From an uncultured Clostridia bacterium (lineage in GTDB: Bacteria; Bacillota; Clostridia; Christensenellales; Aristaeellaceae), in contig CAMNEH010000001.1 of NCBI GenBank assembly GCA_946536315.1, positions 98,467 through 162,466 on the forward strand: DNA of 64,000 bases, in the 5' to 3' direction. This document shows positions 1 to 8,779 of the stretch, piece after piece; the first letter of the stretch is position 1; each line of letters starts with the position of its first letter. The position numbers were made by a program, and so were the translations under genes. The notes below the pieces were generated by a model, which made no database searches, was not told the origin of the DNA, and was given only the letters and a program-made list of their open reading frames with translations.

Positions 1-1116
1 GTCGCGATCGGCCCTGACCATGCGGACTTCCTCGGCAAACTGTACGTCGATCCGGATGTGTTTGTCCTCGATCTGTGTTTCCTTGGTGATGATCACGCGG
101 CGGACGAGCTCGTTCAGGTCGAAGGCGGTATAGTTCAGCAGCACGTCCTCGCGCTCCATGCGCGACAGGCTCAGCAGTCCGCTCACCAGCTTGGACAGGC
201 GCTTGGTTTCGTCCAGCGCGATGCTCAGGTTTTGCTCCTGCTCCTCCGCGGGCAGGGTACCGTCCAGGATGCCCTGCAGATATCCCTGGATAGAGGTCAG
301 CGGCGAGCGCAGCTCGTGCGAAACGTTGGCGATGAAATCCCTGCGCGACATTTCCAGCGTCTCCATCTGTACGGCCATGTCGTTAAACGCGCGGGCGAGC
401 GCGCGCGTTTCACGGCTGCCCGATTCCGGCGCGCGGATCGAAAAGTTCCCCTGGGCGATGGCGTTGGCCGAGCGCTCCATCTGTGTCAGGGGCATCGTCA
501 GCTGCCGCGCGAGGGAAAGGAACAGGATGATCGCGAGCAGGGTCGCGACGAGCGCGGAAATCAGCACGTTCAAAAGCGTATTGTGATAGCTGGCGTTGAT
601 GACCTGCGCGGCCGTCTGGATGACCACCGCGCCCATGACGCGCCCGTCCTGCTGCCAGGGGATGGCGACGGTGAACATGGTGCCGGTTTCGGCGCGCGTA
701 AAAAACTCGACCTCCTCCCCGGCGGCGACGCGGGTCAGCGTGTCGCTGAGCTCCTCACTGTTGAGCGTGGACAGAATGTCCTGGTCGTTCAGCAGACTGG
801 GGTCGATGTATACCAGCACCCGGCCGGTGCTGTCCATGATGATGCAATAGGAGGAATACTGGCTATATATGCTCTGGATTTTCCATTCGATATACTTTCT
901 GGTCGTCTGGGAGTAATCGAACGTCATGGTGAAGGGGTTATACTTGGACTCGCTCGCCAGGTACGCCAGGTCCTTCGCTTCGTGCCGGAGCATACTCATG
1001 GTGCGCGTGCGGCCCTGGCTGATCGCGTTGTAGTAAAAAATCGCGAACAGCGTGAGCGCGAACACCACGATCGAGATCAGGAAAACGCTGATCAGCCGCG
1101 TGAACATCCGGCGCAT
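1..1116 (-). CDS. Sensor histidine kinase, partial (C-terminal end lies beyond the window start)
   Basis: Reverse-strand translation from ATG at 1116: MRRMFTRLISVFLISIVVFALTLFAIFYYNAISQ..., HAMP-like region, then H-box RRDFIANVSHELRSPLTSIQGYLQGILDG. Directly downstream of the response regulator. Confidence 0.93.
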   Translation of the reverse strand, partial: MRRMFTRLISVFLISIVVFALTLFAIFYYNAISQGRTRTMSMLRHEAKDLAYLASESKYNPFTMTFDYSQTTRKYIEWKIQSIYSQYSSYCIIMDSTGRVLVYIDPSLLNDQDILSTLNSEELSDTLTRVAAGEEVEFFTRAETGTMFTVAIPWQQDGRVMGAVVIQTAAQVINASYHNTLLNVLISALVATLLAIILFLSLARQLTMPLTQMERSANAIAQGNFSIRAPESGSRETRALARAFNDMAVQMETLEMSRRDFIANVSHELRSPLTSIQGYLQGILDGTLPAEEQEQNLSIALDETKRLSKLVSGLLSLSRMEREDVLLNYTAFDLNELVRRVIITKETQIEDKHIRIDVQFAEEVRMVRADRD

Positions 1117-1118
1117 AA

Positions 1119-1811
1119 TCAGGCGACCTCAAACTTATACCCGACACCCCAGACGGTTTTGATCTGCCAGCCCAGCGCTTCGCTGCCGGCCAGCTTCTCG
1201 CGCAGGCGTTTGATGTGCTGGTCCACGGTGCGGCTGTCGCCGTAAAAATCAAAGCGCCATACCTGCTCGAGCAGCTGCTCGCGCGTGAACACGCGGTTCT
1301 TATGGGAGGCCAGGTAATACAGCAGCTCCAGCTCCTTGGGCGGCATTTCAAGCACCTTGCCCTGGTACTGCACTTCGTACGTGCTGAGGCTGACGGTGAG
1401 CCCAGGCAGCGTGACGGAATTGGCCGCCGCCGTTTCAGCCGGCGCGCTGCGCCGCAGCACCGCCTTGACGCGCGCGATCAGCTCCTTGTTGTCGAAGGGT
1501 TTTGTGATATAGTCATCCGCGCCGAGCTCCAGCCCGAGCACCTTATCAAAGGTTTCGTCCTTGGCGGAAAGCATGATGATCGGAGTGGCACTCTGCTGCC
1601 GGACGGCGCGGCAGACCTGCCGGCCGTCCAGCCCTGGCAGCATGATGTCCAGCAGCAGCAGGTCCGGCTGCTCGCGCGTGAACGCGGCGAGCGCTTCGTC
1701 CCCGCGCCCGCAGACCGTGACCGCGTAGCCCTCTTTTTCCAGCAGCAGGCGGATGAGACGGGCGATATTCGGATCGTCGTCGACGATCATAATGGTTTGT
1801 CTGTCAGCCAT
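1119..1811 (-). CDS. OmpR/PhoB-family response regulator
   Basis: Receiver domain (IMIVDDDPNIARLIRLLLEKEGY, LLLLDIMLPGLDG, KPFDNKELIARV) plus winged-helix C-terminus (SRTVDQHIKRLREKL...VWGVGYKFE). Confidence 0.96.
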   Translation of the reverse strand: MADRQTIMIVDDDPNIARLIRLLLEKEGYAVTVCGRGDEALAAFTREQPDLLLLDIMLPGLDGRQVCRAVRQQSATPIIMLSAKDETFDKVLGLELGADDYITKPFDNKELIARVKAVLRRSAPAETAAANSVTLPGLTVSLSTYEVQYQGKVLEMPPKELELLYYLASHKNRVFTREQLLEQVWRFDFYGDSRTVDQHIKRLREKLAGSEALGWQIKTVWGVGYKFEVA

Positions 1812-1823
1812 ACGCGCCTCCCG

Positions 1824-4175
1824 TTATTTGAGTGTCACCAGCGTCACGCCGTCTTCGCCTTCGCCGTACTGGCCGAGGCGGTAGCTCTTCACCACGTGAT
1901 GCTTTTTCAGGTGCTGGTGAATGCCGGCGCGCAGCACGCCGGTCCCTTTGCCGTGCACGATCGTTACTTCGTGGTAGCCGGCCATGACCACCTGGTCCAG
2001 GTAGCGGTCCACTGCCTCCAGCGCTTCGTCAAGCGCCATGCCGCGCACGTCCACCTGCAGCGGGACGACGCTGTATTTGCTGTCGTGATGGGCCTGGACC
2101 TGCGTCTTCTTCGCCGGCGCGGGAGCGTCCTCAAGCACCAGCTGCTCCACGGGCAGCTTGCACTTGATGATGCCCGCCTGCACGAGCACTTCGCCTTTTT
2201 CGTCCGCTTCCTTGAGCACGGTGCCCTTGCTGTTCAGCGACAGGATCTGCACGATGTCGCCTTTGATCAGCGGGCGCTGGTTTTTGCGCACGAGCGGCGC
2301 GCTGGCGGTCTGGAGCCCTTCGGACAGGCTGTCCAGCGTTTTTTCCAGCCGCGTATTCAGCTGCTGCGCCTGGGCTTTATTCTCCGCCTTCAGGCGTTTG
2401 AGCTCGCTCAATACCTCCTGCGCCTCGCGGCGCGCGTTTTCCACGATGCGGCGGGCCTCCTCCTTGGCCCTGGTGTTGGCATTGCGGCGCTTCTCCTCCG
2501 TTTCCTGATAGAGGCGTTCCGCTTCGTCGCGCAGGCGCACGGTTTCCTTGCGCGCGTCTTCCGCCAGCTGCCGCTCGCGCTCGGCGACCTGCTGGTGGTA
2601 TTCGGCGCTGGCGATGACGTCCTCAAAGCGGACGCTTTCATGACTCAGCAGGTCCTTGGCGCTGTCGATCAGGGCTTCGCTCAGTCCGAGCCGCCTGGAA
2701 ATCTCAAACGCGTTGGACTTGCCGGGCACGCCGATGCTCAGCCGGTAGGTCGGGCGCAGGCTGGCGACGTCGAATTCCATGCTCGCGTTTTCCGCGTGCG
2801 GGGTCGTCATGGCGAACGCCTTGAGCTCGCTGTAGTGCGTGGTCGCCACCGTGCGCACGCCGCGGGACAGCAGCGCCTGCAGGATGGCCTGGGCCAGCGC
2901 TGCGCCCTCCGTCGGGTCCGTGCCCGCGCCGAGCTCGTCGAACAGCGTCAGGTCGCGGTCGTCCACTTCGTTCATGATGGACACGATGTTGGTCATATGC
3001 GATGAGAAGGTGGAAAGCGACTGCTCGATGGACTGCTCATCGCCGATATCGGCGAAAATATTGTGAAAAACGGCCACCTCTGTGCCGAGCTCGCCCGGCA
3101 CCTGCAGGCCGGCCTGGGCCATCAGGCTGATCAGGCCGACGCTTTTCAGGGTGACGGTCTTGCCGCCGGTATTGGGGCCGGTGATGATCAGGCTGGTATA
3201 GCTGTCGCCCAGCGACAGACTGAGCGGCACGACCCGGTCGGGATCGATCAGGGGATGCCGCACGCGCACGAAGTTCAGGTAGCCGCGGTCGTTGAGCTTG
3301 GGAGAGATCGCGCGCATCTGCCGGGAAAGCATGCCCTTGGCAAAGCAGAAGTCCAGATGCGTGAGAATGGCGATGTTGCGGGAGATCGCGTCCGCGTCCT
3401 GGCCGACCTCGGCGGAGAGCGCCGCCAGGATGCGCTCGATTTCCTGCTTTTCCTTCGCCTGCCATTCGCGGATGTCATTGCTGAGCTCCACCACGGCCAG
3501 GGGCTCGATGAATACGGTGGCCCCGGTGGAGGACTGGTCCTGCACGATGCCGGGGACGTTCGCGCGGAACTCGGCGCGGACCGGCAGTACATAGCGGCCG
3601 TTGCGCACGGTCACGATGCTCTCCTGCAGATATTTGGCGTAAGCGCTGCCGTGGGCCAGCGCGTTGAGCTTTTCGCGGATCCGGTCATTGGCGCGGGAAA
3701 TGTGCCGGCGGATGTCCAGCAGCTGCGCGCTCGCGTGATCGGCGATCTCTTCCTCGCTGAGAATGGCGTCGGTAATATCCCGCTCGAGGGCCTGGTTGGG
3801 GCGCAGCTGCGAGGCTTCGGCCGTGATCAGGGGCGTCTCCTCCCGGTCGGTGACCAGCTGCGCGCGCGCGTTCCGCGCGGCGCGGAGCGCCTCGGCCACC
3901 TGCAGCAGACGGCCGGGAGAAAGCACCGCGCCTTTTTCGGCCAGGCTCAGCGCGTCGTTCACGTCGCTGAAAGCGGTCAGCGGGTTGCCGCCCAGGCGGC
4001 TGAGCAGCACGACGGCTTCTTCCGTCTCGGCCTGCGAATGCGCGACGGCTTTCAGATCACTGTCCGGCTTCAGCTGCCGGCATACGTCCTTGCCACCGTC
4101 CGTCAGCGCGAAGGCCTCCAGCAGCTCCAGAATTTTGTTGAATTCAAGCACCCGAAGGGCACGCTCGTTGATCAT
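1824..4175 (-). CDS. mutS2: Endonuclease MutS2 (MutS ATPase + Smr domain)
   Basis: Walker A ITGPNTGGKTVTLKSVGL, FDELGAGTDPTEGAALAQAIL, C-terminal Smr domain (VDVRGMALDEALEAVDRYLDQ...VHGKGTGVLR). Confidence 0.96.
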   Translation of the reverse strand: MINERALRVLEFNKILELLEAFALTDGGKDVCRQLKPDSDLKAVAHSQAETEEAVVLLSRLGGNPLTAFSDVNDALSLAEKGAVLSPGRLLQVAEALRAARNARAQLVTDREETPLITAEASQLRPNQALERDITDAILSEEEIADHASAQLLDIRRHISRANDRIREKLNALAHGSAYAKYLQESIVTVRNGRYVLPVRAEFRANVPGIVQDQSSTGATVFIEPLAVVELSNDIREWQAKEKQEIERILAALSAEVGQDADAISRNIAILTHLDFCFAKGMLSRQMRAISPKLNDRGYLNFVRVRHPLIDPDRVVPLSLSLGDSYTSLIITGPNTGGKTVTLKSVGLISLMAQAGLQVPGELGTEVAVFHNIFADIGDEQSIEQSLSTFSSHMTNIVSIMNEVDDRDLTLFDELGAGTDPTEGAALAQAILQALLSRGVRTVATTHYSELKAFAMTTPHAENASMEFDVASLRPTYRLSIGVPGKSNAFEISRRLGLSEALIDSAKDLLSHESVRFEDVIASAEYHQQVAERERQLAEDARKETVRLRDEAERLYQETEEKRRNANTRAKEEARRIVENARREAQEVLSELKRLKAENKAQAQQLNTRLEKTLDSLSEGLQTASAPLVRKNQRPLIKGDIVQILSLNSKGTVLKEADEKGEVLVQAGIIKCKLPVEQLVLEDAPAPAKKTQVQAHHDSKYSVVPLQVDVRGMALDEALEAVDRYLDQVVMAGYHEVTIVHGKGTGVLRAGIHQHLKKHHVVKSYRLGQYGEGEDGVTLVTLK

Positions 4176-4184
4176 GCTATCACC

Positions 4185-6518
4185 TCATAATACGCCGGCG
4201 TCATAATTGCCGTGGATCGTTTTCAGCTTCAGGGGGCCGCCGGACAGGAAAGCCTGCATGATGCGCAGCCGGTCCCCGGGCGCTTCGTCCGTCAGGCTGA
4301 TCAGCCAGGACAGGGGCGCGGTCCGCAGCCGGTCCATCCGGTCCAGGAGCGAGGTCGGGGCGGACGCGTAGAGCCGCACCACGCAGCCGTCATCCGTCCG
4401 GTAGGGGATCAGCGGCAGCTGTTCGCCTTTCCGGTCGGTGAGCGCGTGGTTGGCGGCGCCGTCTCCGGCAGCGCACAGGCGGCACTGCGCGTGACCGGAC
4501 GTCAGACCGCGGTATACGCGCTCCGGACAATGGCGCAGCAGCATCAGGCGCCGGCGGCCGTAGACCGTCAGCACCCGCTCTGTGACCGGCGCGGGCAGGC
4601 GCAGAATCTCGTCCAGGGACAGTTCCGGGCTGAGCAGGCTCGCCCGTACGCCGTTCAGCGCGAGCAGCCGCTCCGTGTCCGGATTGAACACGGGAATGCC
4701 CTCGCCCGAGAAAGTGAAGGAGGAAGACAGTCCGAGCTGGCCGATATGATCGGCGGCGAGCGCCAGGCCGTGGCCGGATGCCCACGCGGCCAGGCGCGTC
4801 AGCGCGGCATCCTGCAGGAAGGGCGGCAGCAGCAGGCTGACCCGCTCCAGGGGCAGCCCTTCCGGAAGGGAAATGGCTTCAAGACCGGCTTCGGTCACGT
4901 CCGGCAGGGAGAGCAGCATCTGATCCGCGCCGGCGCGCAGCATCGGCGCAAGGTCCTCGACGCGCTCCGTGCGTACGAACAGCCGGCCGCGCGGGCATGC
5001 GCCGGGGACCGGCTGCGCCTGATGCGCGGCCTGGGGCGCGGCCGGGACAGGGCGCTGCCGCGCGATCAGCGCGTCCTCGAGCAGGGCCAGCCCGTCGCGG
5101 CGCAGGCGGTTCAGCTCGGCGCTGCTCAGGAAGGGCCGGCCCTCGATGGCAGCGTCCAGCGAGCGCAAGGTGAACGGCGTGCCGCCCGTCTTTTCAAACG
5201 CGCGCCGGACGCCATCCTCCGTCAGCGGCGCGCTTTGCGCGGGGGCGGGGGAGGGGCCGTTCAATGTGACCTCGGCACCGTCGGCACGCAGGCGGAGGAC
5301 ACAGGGCGTCCCCGTCCGCGCCGAAAACGCGATATCCGTCGGATAACAGAGCCTGCGCATGGCGCTGTCGTCATACATCGCGCGGGCGGCCTCCAGCTGC
5401 CGCGCGGATTCCGTACGCCGCACGGGTGTGCCCGCAGCCACATCGCGGTGCAGCCGCAGGACCGCTTCGCTGCCCGCGTCGACGTCCGGCCCTGTATAGA
5501 TGCACTGGTCCGGCCCGACCTTCAGGCCGTCCTGGTCGTGGAGCCCGGCGGTCATCGCGCAGTGCGCGAGCAGGGCATTTTTGCTGCGCGTGACGCGCGA
5601 AACCGTGCCGACCGGTATGCCCTCATGCGCGGTATGCGCGGGATTGAGGACGCCTGCGTCCTCCTGACCGAAGGCGTAGCCAGAGGTAAAACGGCCGCGG
5701 CAGAACACCTGGGTCAGCGCTTCCATCGCCCCGGGAACGTCCTTCGGCGGTATGGCATGGTCGAGCATGCGCCGGTAAGCGTCGGTCACGATATAGACAT
5801 ACTCCGGTCGCTTCAGCCGGCCCTCGATTTTCAGGGAGGCGACGCCGGCGTCCGCCAGTGCGGACAGCTGCGCGAGCGTGCACAGGTCCGCCGGCGAAAG
5901 CCAGGCCTGCGTCTGTCCGCGGTAGGAGTAGGGCAGGCGGCAGGGCTGCGCGCACCGGCCGCGGTTGCCGCTGCGCTCGCCGAGGCTGGCGGACAGCGCG
6001 CATTGACCGCTCATGCTCACGCACAGCGCGCCGTGCGCGAACACTTCGATCTCCGCCCCGGTCTGTACGGCGGCGCGGATGTCCTCCAGCGTGGCTTCCC
6101 GGTGCATCACGACGCGGCGGATGCCCTGAGCCATCGCCCAGCGGATGCCGGACGGCGCGTGCAGGGACATCTGTGTGCTCGCGTGCAGCGCGATTTCCGG
6201 GAATTCCTCCCGGCACAGGCGGAGCACGCCGGCGTCCTGAATGAGGATCGCGTCCGCGCCGAGATCGCGCAGCCGCCCAAGCGCCCGCCTGAGCGCTTCC
6301 CACTCGTCCGCCTTGACCAGCGTATTGACGGTCACATAGACCTTGCGGTGATACAGGTGCGCCAACCGCAGCGCGCTGTGCAGGCTTTCTTCGTCAAATC
6401 CGACCGTGGCGCGGGCGCCGAACAGCGCCGCGCCGAGATAGACGGCGTCAGCGCCGGCGCTGATGGCCGCGCGCAGCGCGTCCATGCTTCCGGCGGGCGC
6501 GAGCAGCTCAGGCGTCAC
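4185..6518 (-). CDS. Peptidase U32 family protein (large form)
   Basis: VTPELLAPAGSMDALRAAISAGADAVYLG start and U32 signature (EIEVFAHGALCVSMSGQCALSASLGERSGNRGRCAQPCRLPY). GTG start at 6518 preferred over the 6641 ORF start; overlaps the zapA stop. Confidence 0.92.
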   Translation of the reverse strand: MTPELLAPAGSMDALRAAISAGADAVYLGAALFGARATVGFDEESLHSALRLAHLYHRKVYVTVNTLVKADEWEALRRALGRLRDLGADAILIQDAGVLRLCREEFPEIALHASTQMSLHAPSGIRWAMAQGIRRVVMHREATLEDIRAAVQTGAEIEVFAHGALCVSMSGQCALSASLGERSGNRGRCAQPCRLPYSYRGQTQAWLSPADLCTLAQLSALADAGVASLKIEGRLKRPEYVYIVTDAYRRMLDHAIPPKDVPGAMEALTQVFCRGRFTSGYAFGQEDAGVLNPAHTAHEGIPVGTVSRVTRSKNALLAHCAMTAGLHDQDGLKVGPDQCIYTGPDVDAGSEAVLRLHRDVAAGTPVRRTESARQLEAARAMYDDSAMRRLCYPTDIAFSARTGTPCVLRLRADGAEVTLNGPSPAPAQSAPLTEDGVRRAFEKTGGTPFTLRSLDAAIEGRPFLSSAELNRLRRDGLALLEDALIARQRPVPAAPQAAHQAQPVPGACPRGRLFVRTERVEDLAPMLRAGADQMLLSLPDVTEAGLEAISLPEGLPLERVSLLLPPFLQDAALTRLAAWASGHGLALAADHIGQLGLSSSFTFSGEGIPVFNPDTERLLALNGVRASLLSPELSLDEILRLPAPVTERVLTVYGRRRLMLLRHCPERVYRGLTSGHAQCRLCAAGDGAANHALTDRKGEQLPLIPYRTDDGCVVRLYASAPTSLLDRMDRLRTAPLSWLISLTDEAPGDRLRIMQAFLSGGPLKLKTIHGNYDAGVL

Positions 6519-6792
6519 GGGAAGCGCCCTTCTCCGATGTGCTGCGCGCCATTTCGTACAGCTGATTCCGCAGGCGCTGCGCCTCGTCCTTGGCGTTGAA
6601 CAGTTCCTCCGTGACGGAAAGCCCGGCGATGACCGCGGCAATCTCGCCGCTCATCTGGGTATGCATGCTGGCCTCGCTCATCTTCCGGTCCAGATAATCC
6701 GCGATCCTCCTGAGGCGCTCCACGTCGCCTTGCGCGCTCAGCGTATAATCACGGCCGCCGATGTGGGCGGAAAAGGTCTGTGAGTTCATCAA
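6508..6792 (-). CDS. zapA: Cell division protein ZapA
   Basis: 94 aa: HIGGRDYTLSAQGDVERLRRIADYLDRKMSEASMHTQMSGEIAAVIAGLSVTEELF; position before U32 and mutS2 fits. Confidence 0.85.
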   Translation of the reverse strand: MMNSQTFSAHIGGRDYTLSAQGDVERLRRIADYLDRKMSEASMHTQMSGEIAAVIAGLSVTEELFNAKDEAQRLRNQLYEMARSTSEKGASRDA

Positions 6793-6853
6793 TGCGGTCC
6801 TGCCTTCCGGGAAGGCGGCGGACCCATCCGCCGCGCTCCCTTACTTCCGGCAT

Positions 6854-6882
6854 ATGATACCATAAAAGCGGGAATCTCACAA
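6854..6882 (-). promoter_or_regulatory. Predicted sigma-A promoter for the zapA-U32-mutS2-RR-HK operon
   Basis: Minus strand TTGTGA - 17 nt - TATCAT. Confidence 0.55.
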
Positions 6883-6908
6883 GCGGTTGATGGGCAGGAG
6901 GCAGGAAA

Positions 6909-7034
6909 ATGTCAAATGCCATCGAATACCTTGTTCTGAAGCGCATGGGGAGGGAAGTGAGGCAATCGTGGCGGAAATACAGGAGGGCTTTTTACCGAAC
7001 CGGCCGCGCCCGCTCGCGGAGGCGCAGCTGGTGA
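6909..7034 (+). CDS. Candidate small ORF (41 aa, basic)
   Basis: AGGAGG then 7 nt then ATG; MSNAIEYLVLKRMGREVRQSWRKYRRAFYRTGRARSRRRSW*; overlaps the 5' end of the DUF4364-like gene in another frame. Confidence 0.3.
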   Translation: MSNAIEYLVLKRMGREVRQSWRKYRRAFYRTGRARSRRRSW

Positions 7035-7522
7035 TCCTATACCTGCTCAGCAGGCTGGAATCGGCGACGGACGCGAACCTGCTGGATTTTCTGACGGAAG
7101 CCCGGCTGATGAATTATATGGAAATGATGCCCGCGCTGAAGCGACTGGTGCAGGAGGACGCGATCGGAGAAATGCCCGAGGGCGCCTTCAGGCGCTATGC
7201 GCTGAAGGCGGGCGGTACGGAGATGCTGTCGCTGTACGGCGCAAGGATCCCGATCAGCGACAGGGACGCGATCGACCAACGCACCGAAGCCTGGCGGGCC
7301 ACGCTGCGCGCCGAGCGCGATTATCAGGCGGACATGGCGCAGACGCCCCGCGGCGATTATGAGGTCAGCCTGCGGATGATGGAGCGCGGGCGGCCGGTGA
7401 TGACGCTTTCGGTGTGCCTGCCGTCCTCGGATATCGCGGCGCGGCTGGTGCGCCGCTGGCGGTCGGAAGGCGGACGGACATTCGAATCGGTGCTCGCGCC
7501 GTTGCTGGAGGAGGAGCCATGA
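6968..7522 (+). CDS. DUF4364-family protein
   Basis: FLPNRPRPLAEAQLVILYLLSRLESATDANLLDFLTEARLMNYMEMMPALKRLVQEDAI... typical of the DUF4364 family; GTG start at 6968 is a guess, open frame extends to 6887. Confidence 0.75.
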   Translation: MAEIQEGFLPNRPRPLAEAQLVILYLLSRLESATDANLLDFLTEARLMNYMEMMPALKRLVQEDAIGEMPEGAFRRYALKAGGTEMLSLYGARIPISDRDAIDQRTEAWRATLRAERDYQADMAQTPRGDYEVSLRMMERGRPVMTLSVCLPSSDIAARLVRRWRSEGGRTFESVLAPLLEEEP

Positions 7523-8658
7523 GCGTATTTGCGATTCTGGTGTGCGGCGGCAGCGGCACGCGCATGGGCGTGGACGGCAACAAAACCCTGCTGCGCGTCG
7601 GCGGTGTGCCATCCTGCGTGCGCGCGGCGCGCACGCTCCTAAAATCTGTGGACGGGCTGATCGCCGTGACGCGCGCCGGTGAGGAAGAAACATTTGAGGC
7701 CGCGTTCTCGGCGTTTGGCGTGCCGGTCGACCGAGTAACTGCTGGCGGTGCGACCCGCCAGCAGTCGGTGTTTCAGGGACTTCAGTGCTTGCCCGAGGAC
7801 TGCGGGGAAGTACTGATCCACGACGGCGCGCGGCCGCTGGTGGATGCCGCCACGGTGGAAAGGGTGCTGGCGAGCGTCCGTGAATACGGCACGGGCGTCG
7901 CAGCCATCCGGGTCACGGACACGGTCAAGCGCGCCGGGCCGGATGGTGTGGTCGCCGAAACGCTGGACCGTTCAGCGCTGTGGCGGATCCAGACGCCGCA
8001 GGGCTTCCGTCGGGACCTGCTGGAGCGCGCGCATGCGTCTGCGCGGGACGAGAGGACAGATGACGCGGGGCTGGTGGAGGCGCTCGGGGAGCCGGTGCGG
8101 CTGGTGCTCGGTTCGCCGGAAAACATCAAACTGACGCGGCAGGAGGATCTGGAAATGGCCGAAGCATTGGCGGCAGGCATGCCGCGCGTGGGGCTGGGTG
8201 TTGACGCGCACAGGCTGGTTCCCGGACGCAGGCTGGTGCTCTGCGGGGTGGACATCCCGTACGAGCTCGGGCTGGACGGGCATTCCGACGCGGACGTCGC
8301 GCTGCACGCGCTCTGCGACGCGCTGCTCGGCGCAGCGGCGCTGGGCGATATCGGGCAGCACTTTCCCGATACGGACGAGCGGTACCGCGGTGTGTCTTCA
8401 CTGCTGCTGACGGAACGGACGCGGGACCTCCTGGCGGACGCGGGCTTCGCACCGGTCAATGTGGATGTGACCATCGTCGCCCAGCGCCCGAAGCTCGCGC
8501 CGTATCGGGACGCGATGCGCCAGAACATCGCGCGGGCGCTGCGGATGTCCCCGGACGCCGTGAGCGTCAAGGCGACGACCACGGAGGGCATGGGCTACGA
8601 GGGCAGGGGCGAAGGCATCTCCGCCCAGGCGGTGGCCGCCATCCGGCGCGGGATTTGA
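7519..8658 (+). CDS. ispDF: Bifunctional IspD/IspF (2-C-methyl-D-erythritol 4-phosphate cytidylyltransferase / MECDP synthase)
   Basis: IspD (FAILVCGGSGTRMG, LIHDGARPLV) fused to IspF (VGLGVDAHRLVPGRRLVLCGVDIPYELGLDGHSDADVALHALCDALLGAAALGDIG). ATG at 7519 after gaggaggagcc. Confidence 0.96.
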   Translation: MSVFAILVCGGSGTRMGVDGNKTLLRVGGVPSCVRAARTLLKSVDGLIAVTRAGEEETFEAAFSAFGVPVDRVTAGGATRQQSVFQGLQCLPEDCGEVLIHDGARPLVDAATVERVLASVREYGTGVAAIRVTDTVKRAGPDGVVAETLDRSALWRIQTPQGFRRDLLERAHASARDERTDDAGLVEALGEPVRLVLGSPENIKLTRQEDLEMAEALAAGMPRVGLGVDAHRLVPGRRLVLCGVDIPYELGLDGHSDADVALHALCDALLGAAALGDIGQHFPDTDERYRGVSSLLLTERTRDLLADAGFAPVNVDVTIVAQRPKLAPYRDAMRQNIARALRMSPDAVSVKATTTEGMGYEGRGEGISAQAVAAIRRGI

Positions 8659-8666
8659 GAAATTCC

Positions 8667-8695
8667 TTGTAATTTTGGCAAATTTCATCTATAAT
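8667..8695 (+). promoter_or_regulatory. Predicted sigma-A promoter upstream of the HerA-like gene
   Basis: TTGTAA - 17 nt - TATAAT. Confidence 0.65.
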
Positions 8696-8779
8696 AAAAC
8701 GGATATGCGGCGATCCCCTGTCCCGGCGGCCGCGATAACGAATCTGAACTGAATTCACTTCATTCAAGGAGGATGAGAT

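Noticed and set aside
1215-3005. 596-aa + strand ORF opposite the response regulator and mutS2
   Set aside because: Spans two real minus-strand genes; low-complexity H/Q/R/L composition; no family motif.
4212-6599. 795-aa + strand ORF opposite the U32 peptidase gene
   Set aside because: Same GC-driven shadow pattern; the minus-strand product has clear U32 signatures.
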